Of a DNA stretch of 64,000 nucleotides, positions 59,279-64,000 are shown piece by piece. The stretch spans positions 62,001 through 126,000 of the forward strand of contig NZ_UAQZ01000014.1 in NCBI RefSeq assembly GCF_900446215.1. Reading direction: 5' to 3'. The notes beneath the pieces are model-generated. The model was not told the DNA's origin, searched no databases, and saw only the letters and a program-made list of their open reading frames with translations. How positions within the stretch are numbered: position 1 is the first letter of the stretch; each line of letters starts with the position of its first letter. This DNA comes from Burkholderia cenocepacia. GTDB taxonomy: Bacteria; Pseudomonadota; Gammaproteobacteria; Burkholderiales; Burkholderiaceae. The position numbers and the translations under genes are program-made.

Positions 59279-59360
59279 TGCTTCAAAGCGGTGTTGCAGG
59301 CCGGTTGGAGGTTTCCCCCCCGGCCGGTTGTCTTTCCGGGATTTTTCCCCGGAAATTGCT

Positions 59361-59407
59361 GGGTCAAATTAAACGTCGGCGCGGGTCAAATTAAACGGCG
59401 CGCTACT
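59361..59407. repeat. Right phage end with two presumed transposase sites
   Basis: Two identical copies of GGGTCAAATTAAACG (59361-59375 and 59383-59397), 22 bases apart, inverted relative to the left-end copies. The outer copy is placed at the same distance from the tip as the left outer copy. Confidence 0.85.
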
Positions 59408-59412
59408 CGCCG
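59408..59412. repeat. Target-site duplication, right copy (CGCCG)
   Basis: Identical to 21769-21773; see left copy. Confidence 0.85.
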
Positions 59413-60074
59413 TTCGCATGCACGCTGTTCAGGCTCGCGAACAGGTCGACGCCGGTCGCGCCGACGCGGCCGAGCGTCTGCACGTCGCGCGCCGCGCCGA
59501 GCCAGTCGACGGCCAGGAACGCCTCGTAGATGCCGATATCGAGCAATGCGCCGCCCGCACGATCCAGGCGATAGACGGAATGATCCTCCGGCACCGACGA
59601 CGATGCGCAGCCCGCCCGCACGAGCCGGATCTCGCCGATCGGATCGTCGCGCAGATGCGCACGTAGCTGACGGTACAGCGGGAAGAACGGCGGCTTCATC
59701 GCCTCCATGAAGAGCAGCCCGGCATCGCGCGCCGCGTGCAGCACCGTGTCGAGTTGCGCGGCGTTCAGCGCCGCGGGTTTCTCGCACAGCACGGCCTTGC
59801 CGGCGGCCAATGCGGCCAGCGTGTACTGCGCGTGACTGTCATGGAGCGTCGCGATGTAGACGGCGTCGAGATCGCTCGCGAGGAGCGCGTCGGGGCTCGC
59901 GGCAGGCGTGCCGCCGTATGTCTCGCAGAAGGCGGCCGTTGCGTCGGCGCGGCGGGCCCAGGCACCGGCCAGCATGGCGCCCGGCACGTACGCGAGGCTT
60001 TGCGCGAAGCGGCGCGCAATGCTGCCTGCACCGACGATGCCGAAGCGCACCGGGCGATGGTCGTTGTCGTTCAT
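59408..60074 (-). pseudogene. Gfo/Idh/MocA oxidoreductase, N-terminal fragment cut off by the prophage
   Basis: The first 222 residues, starting at the ATG at 60074. They include the Rossmann NAD(P)-binding motif GIVGAGSIARRF and the CEKPAALN motif of the family. Translation runs two bases into a codon shared with phage DNA and stops at a TAG in the phage end (59403-59405). The missing C-terminal part is at 21449-21773. The fragment lacks most of the substrate domain and is unlikely to work. Confidence 0.92.
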
Positions 60075-60178
60075 CCTGATCTTCCGTGTCGGTCGTATGA
60101 CGGTAGCCGGCACGCTGCCGGCCGGACGTCATGATAAACGGCCCGGCGGCACCAGGATGAGCAACGACACGCGCCGCG

Positions 60179-60895
60179 TCAGGCACGCACCGGCACGTCG
60201 ACCGAGAAATCGCGCGAAATCTCGTCCGCGCTGAAGTCGATCAGCGCGAGCGAGGCCGCTTCGGCTTCGCGCGGGTCGCGCCGCTCGATCGCATCGACGA
60301 CGCGCGCATGCGCCTTCACTGCGATGTCGTGCGCGCCTTCCTTCTGCACGACGCGCGGATTCACGAGACGCACGGCCCCGCGCACGATCGCCGCCATCTG
60401 CTGGAAGAACTGGTTGCCGCTCGCCTGGACGATCCGCGTGTGCAGCAACTCGTCCGCCGTGTCGTAGCCGGGGTCGCCGGGCTGCAGCACCTTGAACGCG
60501 TCGAACGCTTCGCGAATGCCGGCGATATCGGCCGCCGTCGCACGCACCGCCGCCTGCGCGGTCGCACGTGGTTCGATCAGCATCCGGAATTCGATGACGT
60601 CGCGCATGAACTGCGGATCGGGCTTTGCCCGAAAGCGCCAGCTCACGACGTCTTCGTCGATCATCCGCCAGTCGCGCATCGGCCGCACGCGCGTACCGAC
60701 TTTCGGACGCACGTCGAGCATGTCGCGCGCAAGCAACATCGACAACGCTTCCCGCATCACCGTGCGGCTCACATCGAACTCTTTCGACAGCACGTCCTGC
60801 GGCGGCAAGATGCCGCCATACTTGTCTTCGACGATACCCGAGACAAGCCCATCCATCACTTTGGCGACCAGTGACCGGTCTTTGCCCTGCTCCAT
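60179..60895 (-). CDS. GntR/FadR-family transcriptional regulator
   Basis: A 238-aa regulator: N-terminal winged helix (GGILPPQDVLSKEFDVSRTVMREAL split at about residues 28-52) and a C-terminal FCD effector domain with metal-binding His residues (HTRIVQASGN and KAHARVV). The FadR branch often controls sugar-acid or organic-acid use. It is divergent from nothing and lies 105 bases upstream of the interrupted oxidoreductase on the same strand, so it may regulate that gene. Confidence 0.9.
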   Translation of the reverse strand: MEQGKDRSLVAKVMDGLVSGIVEDKYGGILPPQDVLSKEFDVSRTVMREALSMLLARDMLDVRPKVGTRVRPMRDWRMIDEDVVSWRFRAKPDPQFMRDVIEFRMLIEPRATAQAAVRATAADIAGIREAFDAFKVLQPGDPGYDTADELLHTRIVQASGNQFFQQMAAIVRGAVRLVNPRVVQKEGAHDIAVKAHARVVDAIERRDPREAEAASLALIDFSADEISRDFSVDVPVRA

Positions 60896-61062
60896 GACAC
60901 CTCCCCGTGCGTCGATTTGCGAACACCTGCTCCGCAGTTCCGCCGGCCCTGGTTACTACTCTGTTCTTATGATCTATAAGTTGATGAGTTCGAGGATATT
61001 TCGCTATCTGGTAAACACCTGACAGGGTTATCCCTCTTTTGAACGGGGTAGATTTATACGGC

Positions 61063-61102
61063 TAAAAAAAAGGCCCGGGAAGCGCGTCGCGCCTGCCGGA
61101 CC
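61063..61102 (-). terminator. Rho-independent terminator of rpiA
   Basis: On the minus strand, GGTCCGG...CCGGGCC with one G-U pair around a GC-rich loop, followed by eight Ts, 75 bases after the rpiA stop. Confidence 0.8.
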
Positions 61103-61177
61103 CCGGTTTACACAAGATTTAAACATTCAATCCATGACGGCGCTACCGCGCCATTACGGACTGCTTCTCATTCAGAT

Positions 61178-61873
61178 TCAAGCAGCCGGATAAACGATCG
61201 TTTCAACGCCGTTTTCCGTGCCGAGCAAGCACAGATTCGCGCCGCGCTCGGCGAACAGGCCGACCGTCACGACGCCCGGCCATGCGTTCACCCGCGCTTC
61301 GAAACCGCGCGGATCGGCAATCTGCAGGCCCTTCACGTCGATGATCTCGTTGCCGTTGTCGGTAATGTACGGTGCGCCGTCCTTCGTCACGCGCAGCACG
61401 GGCACGCCGCCGAGCGCGGTCACGCGCCGGCCGATCGCCGTACGCGCCATCGGCACGACCTCGATCGGCAGCGGGAACGCGCCGAGCACCGGCACGCGCT
61501 TGCTGCCGTCCGCGATGCAGACGAACGTATCGGCCACCGACGCGACGATCTTCTCGCGCGTGAGCGCGCCGCCGCCGCCCTTGATCATCGCGCCGCCGGC
61601 GTCGATCTCGTCGGCGCCGTCGACGTACACCTGCAGCGCGTCGATCTCGTTCAGGTCGAACACCTTGATGCCGTGCGATTTCAGGCGTTCGGTCGTGGCG
61701 ACCGAGCTCGACACGGCGCCGCGATAGCGCGACTTGACGGCGGCGAGTGCGTCGATGAAGCAGTTGGCGGTCGAGCCGGTGCCGACGCCGATCACGGCGC
61801 CTTCCGGCACGTTCTGGATCACGTAATCGGCGGCGGCCTGGCCGACGAGGCGTTTGAGTTCGTCTTGAGTCAT
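61178..61873 (-). CDS. rpiA: Ribose-5-phosphate isomerase A
   Basis: A 231-aa enzyme that interconverts ribose 5-phosphate and ribulose 5-phosphate in the pentose phosphate pathway. Motifs: VIGVGTGSTANCFI, the DGADEID catalytic Asp block, and IKGGGGALTREKIVA with catalytic Glu and Lys. I start at the ATG at 61873, giving the usual MTQDELK start; the frame stays open far upstream through another gene, which is chance. Monocistronic with a strong terminator. Confidence 0.96.
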   Translation of the reverse strand: MTQDELKRLVGQAAADYVIQNVPEGAVIGVGTGSTANCFIDALAAVKSRYRGAVSSSVATTERLKSHGIKVFDLNEIDALQVYVDGADEIDAGGAMIKGGGGALTREKIVASVADTFVCIADGSKRVPVLGAFPLPIEVVPMARTAIGRRVTALGGVPVLRVTKDGAPYITDNGNEIIDVKGLQIADPRGFEARVNAWPGVVTVGLFAERGANLCLLGTENGVETIVYPAA

Positions 61874-61965
61874 GGCGTGGTAATGCTGCGGGATTGCGGA
61901 AAACCGCCAGTTTACCGGAGTCGGCGGACGCCCCCGCGTTTTTCGGCGTGCGGGGCGTCGCGTAT

Positions 61966-62838
61966 TCAGCGCGTATCGGCCGCCGGCGCGTGGTCCGCCG
62001 CTTGCGTGCCGGGGAAGTACTTGTCGAGCAGCGCCTGCGCGATCGCGTCGCTTTCGGCATCCGGATTGCCCGCGTAATCGGACGGCCGGAAATGCATCTG
62101 GAACGCCGCGAACACGCGCCGCGTGCGCGCGTCGAGCACGCCGTCGGTCGGCACGTCGTAGCCGTAGCGCGCGAGCTTGAGCTGCAGGTCGCGCACGTCG
62201 ACCGGCGCATGCGGGTCGCGGCCGCCGAGCCGCGCGGCGACGGTCGCGTCGTCCGGCCATGCGCCCACGCCGGCTTGCGCGAGCGCATGCCATGGGAACA
62301 GCGGGCCGGGATCGATCTTGCGTTGCGGCGCGATGTCGCTGTGCCCGACCACGCGCGTCGGCGCAATCCCGTAGCGCGCGACGATGTCCTTCGCCAGGCG
62401 GGTCAGCGCGTCGACCTGTTCGGGCGAATACGGCTGCCAGGTGCGATGCTGCGGATCGAGCGGGCCGCGGTTCACGTTCTCGATGCCGATCGACACCGCG
62501 TTCAGCTCGGTCGTGCCCTGCCACTCGCTGATGCCCGCGTGCCACGCACGCTGCGCCTCCGGAACGAGCTGGTAGACGACGGGCATGCCACGCTCGGTGC
62601 GCGGCTGCGGCGGGACGACGTAATGCACGCTGACCGAATCGCCGGTCAGCGTGCGCAGCGATTTCGTCTCGTCGCTTTCGGTGTAATGCATCACGAGAAA
62701 GCGGATCCGCGAATCCGCGCCGCGCGCATGCAGGCTCGTATCGGCGTAGTAGGTGCCGCGTTCGACGAGCGACGGCGACGTGCAGGCCGCCAGCAGGCCG
62801 AGCACGGTGCAGGAGACGCCAACGCGGAACAGGGTCAT
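61966..62838 (-). CDS. N-acetylmuramoyl-L-alanine amidase, AmiD-like lipoprotein
   Basis: A 290-aa cell-wall amidase. Lipobox GLLAAC with Cys19 suggests an outer-membrane lipoprotein. The amidase_2 domain has zinc ligands in VMHYTES, VVGHSDIAP and the IDPGPLFPW region; a peptidoglycan-binding domain follows (VRDLQLKLARYGYDVP). It should cleave MurNAc-L-Ala bonds in wall recycling. 109 bases from rlmB, same strand. Confidence 0.92.
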   Translation of the reverse strand: MTLFRVGVSCTVLGLLAACTSPSLVERGTYYADTSLHARGADSRIRFLVMHYTESDETKSLRTLTGDSVSVHYVVPPQPRTERGMPVVYQLVPEAQRAWHAGISEWQGTTELNAVSIGIENVNRGPLDPQHRTWQPYSPEQVDALTRLAKDIVARYGIAPTRVVGHSDIAPQRKIDPGPLFPWHALAQAGVGAWPDDATVAARLGGRDPHAPVDVRDLQLKLARYGYDVPTDGVLDARTRRVFAAFQMHFRPSDYAGNPDAESDAIAQALLDKYFPGTQAADHAPAADTR

Positions 62839-62947
62839 CGGTCGCGGGTTCCGGAGAACCGCGTGCCGCCTTGCGTCGCGGCACGCGTCGTTCGGGTCAT
62901 TCGACGCCCGCGCATCGCGCGCGGGACGGGTCGGGTCGGCCCCGAGA

Positions 62948-63691
62948 TCAGCCCTTCACGCGCCGCTGGCGCACGGCTTCGTACAGGCACACGCCGCTCG
63001 CGACCGACACGTTCAGGCTTTCGACGCTGCCGGCCATCGGGATGCTCATCACTTCGTCGCAGGTGTCGCGCGTGAGCCGGCGCATCCCTTCGCCTTCCGC
63101 GCCCATCACGAGCGCGACCGGGCCGTCGAGCTTCGTTTCGTAGAGCGTCGCCGGCGCCTCGTCCGACGTGCCGATGATCCACACGCCGGCTTCCTTCAGC
63201 TCGCGCAGTGCGCGGGCGAGGTTCGTCACCGTGATGTACGGCACCGTATCGGCCGCACCGCTCGCCACCTTGGCGGCGGTCGCGTTCAGCCCGACCGCCC
63301 GGTCGCGCGGCGCAATCACCGCGTGCGCGCCGGCCGAATCGGCCACCCGCAGGCACGCGCCGAGGTTGTGCGGATCGGTGACGCCGTCGAGCACGAGCAG
63401 CAGCGCGGGCCCGTTGATGCCGTCGAGCAGCTCGGACAGGTTCTGTGCAAGCGGCATGTCCTCGACGCGCGCGACGACGCCCTGGTGACGCTCGGTGTGC
63501 GCGAGGCCCCACAGGCGCGTTTCGTCGGCTGCGATCAGCCGCACGCCCGCTTCCTTCGCGGCGTGCAGGAACTCCTGCATGCGGCGGTCGCGGCGCGTCT
63601 GGTCGTACAGCACCTCCGCAACCGTCGATGCATCGTGCCGCAAACGTGCGGTCACCGCATGAAAACCGTAAAGAACCTTCAGACGTGACAT
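62948..63691 (-). CDS. rlmB: 23S rRNA (guanosine-2'-O)-methyltransferase
   Basis: A 247-aa SPOUT enzyme that methylates G2251 of 23S rRNA. The N-terminal substrate domain starts LKVLYGFHAVTARLR; the SPOUT knot shows VLDGVTDPHNLGACLRVA, VMGAEGEGMRRLT and IPMAGSVESLNVSVA. It lies 148 bases downstream of the end of rnr on the same strand, the common rnr-rlmB order. Confidence 0.96.
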   Translation of the reverse strand: MSRLKVLYGFHAVTARLRHDASTVAEVLYDQTRRDRRMQEFLHAAKEAGVRLIAADETRLWGLAHTERHQGVVARVEDMPLAQNLSELLDGINGPALLLVLDGVTDPHNLGACLRVADSAGAHAVIAPRDRAVGLNATAAKVASGAADTVPYITVTNLARALRELKEAGVWIIGTSDEAPATLYETKLDGPVALVMGAEGEGMRRLTRDTCDEVMSIPMAGSVESLNVSVASGVCLYEAVRQRRVKG

Positions 63692-63760
63692 GACTGGAAC
63701 AACCTTCGATCAAACGTGCGGTCGCGCGACGTGCGCAGCCGCGATCCATGGAAAAGGAAA

Positions 63761-63796
63761 GCGCCGCGTGGCCGGCCGATGACCGGTGACGCGGCG
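63761..63796 (-). terminator. Hairpin between rnr and rlmB
   Basis: GCGCCGCGTGGCCGG pairs imperfectly with CCGGTGACGCGGCGT; on the minus strand it is followed by CTTTCCTTTTCC. Probably a weak terminator or attenuator after rnr. Confidence 0.55.
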
Positions 63797-63839
63797 TCTC
63801 TCGATACTGCAGGGCGTGCGCGTACGCCGCCCCGAACGC

Positions 63840-64000
63840 TCAATACTTCTTGCGGGCGCGGGTCTTCTTCGCGGTCGGCTTCGCCGGCGCGCCACCACCG
63901 CCCTTCTTCTTCGCGGCGCCACGCGCGGCGCGCGCTTCCTGCACCGCGACGCTCGGCGCGCTCGCGGCCTTCTTGCGACGCGGCACGGTTTCCTCGACCG
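63840..64000 (-). CDS. rnr: Ribonuclease R, C-terminal tail only
   Basis: The last 53 codons of a gene that starts outside the window. The sequence is Lys/Ala/Gly-rich and basic (RRKKAASAPS, GAAKKKGGGG, TAKKTRARKKY before TGA), the disordered tail of RNase R. The call rests on this composition and on the rnr-rlmB order. Confidence 0.75.
   Translation of the reverse strand, partial: VEETVPRRKKAASAPSVAVQEARAARGAAKKKGGGGAPAKPTAKKTRARKKY

Larger units (their letters stand above)
21774..59407. mobile_element. Mu-like transposable prophage (37,634 bp), KS10-like
   Basis: All expected parts of a transposable myophage are present: MuA-type transposase and MuB-type ATPase, repressor and Cro-like switch, GemA- and Mor-like regulators, terminase, portal, capsid, contractile tail, baseplate, fibres and a lysis cassette. 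Both ends begin with AG and align with CGTTTA at positions 11-16. The insertion carries a 5-bp duplication. Size and content agree with my recollection of phage KS10 from Burkholderia cenocepacia; identity is unverified. No gene is visibly broken, so it may be inducible. Confidence 0.95.

Noticed and set aside
21774..59407. A mom-type DNA modification gene at the right end
   Set aside because: No coding frame between the last fibre gene and the right end.
61178..62884. rpiA as the end of a 568-aa fusion
   Set aside because: The upstream part is out of frame with the amidase gene and Arg-rich; rpiA has its own start.

Overview
The window is high-GC DNA from a Burkholderia, most likely a member of the Burkholderia cepacia complex. 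The evidence is the strong GC3 bias, the ssuDCB-mop order, the aat-bpt pair and the protein sequences of pyrD, rpiA and dusA. Housekeeping genes (tRNA-His, initiator tRNA-Met, pyrD, rpiA, rlmB, end of rnr) point to a main chromosome.

Layout. Positions 1-21,773 are host DNA. They hold a phospholipase D fragment, a GAF-GGDEF cyclase, small conserved unknowns, two copies of an intergenic hairpin element that looks like a minus-strand small RNA (about 4.4-4.65 kb and 7.0-7.25 kb), tRNA-His, dusA, the alkanesulfonate operon ssuD-ssuC-ssuB-mop, an acyl-CoA hydrolase/SMR/heme-domain cluster, initiator tRNA-Met with a clean promoter, a NUDIX-aat-bpt-pyrD run, and a cystine-type ABC transporter. Positions 59,408-64,000 are host DNA again: a FadR-type regulator, rpiA, an AmiD-like amidase, rlmB and the tail of rnr.

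Positions 21,774-59,407 (37,634 bp) are a complete-looking Mu-like transposable prophage. It sits inside a Gfo/Idh/MocA oxidoreductase gene. The flanks carry a 5-bp direct repeat (CGCCG), and removing the prophage plus one repeat restores the oxidoreductase frame (328 aa). The two phage ends align from the first base, and each carries two copies of a CGTTTAATTTGACCC-like repeat, presumed transposase sites. Size and content match what I recall of phage KS10 of B. cenocepacia (about 37.6 kb); I could not compare sequences.

The phage has three parts. (1) A leftward late block, 29.3 to 22.0 kb: holin, lytic transglycosylase, Rz/Rz1 spanins, DksA-like finger, terminase, portal and F-type head protein. 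(2) A control region: a leftward repressor operon that also carries two unrelated genes (one a lipoprotein), then a rightward early operon with a Cro-like protein, MuA-type transposase, MuB-type ATPase, HU, GemA-like protein and a Mor-type activator. (3) A rightward late operon: protease/nested scaffold, capsid, contractile tail sheath and tube, tape measure, baseplate and three fibre-type proteins, one with a sialate O-acetylesterase-like domain.

In Mu the lysis and packaging block lies between the activator and the head genes on the same strand; here it is at the left end and reversed. A 14-bp dyad, RTGAA-ATGN-TTCAC, occurs ahead of the leftward late block (29,374), just after the Mor gene ahead of the rightward late block (39,898), and in the largest gap of the tail operon (52,881). 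I propose it as the binding site of the phage's late activator, which would tie the divided late genes together.
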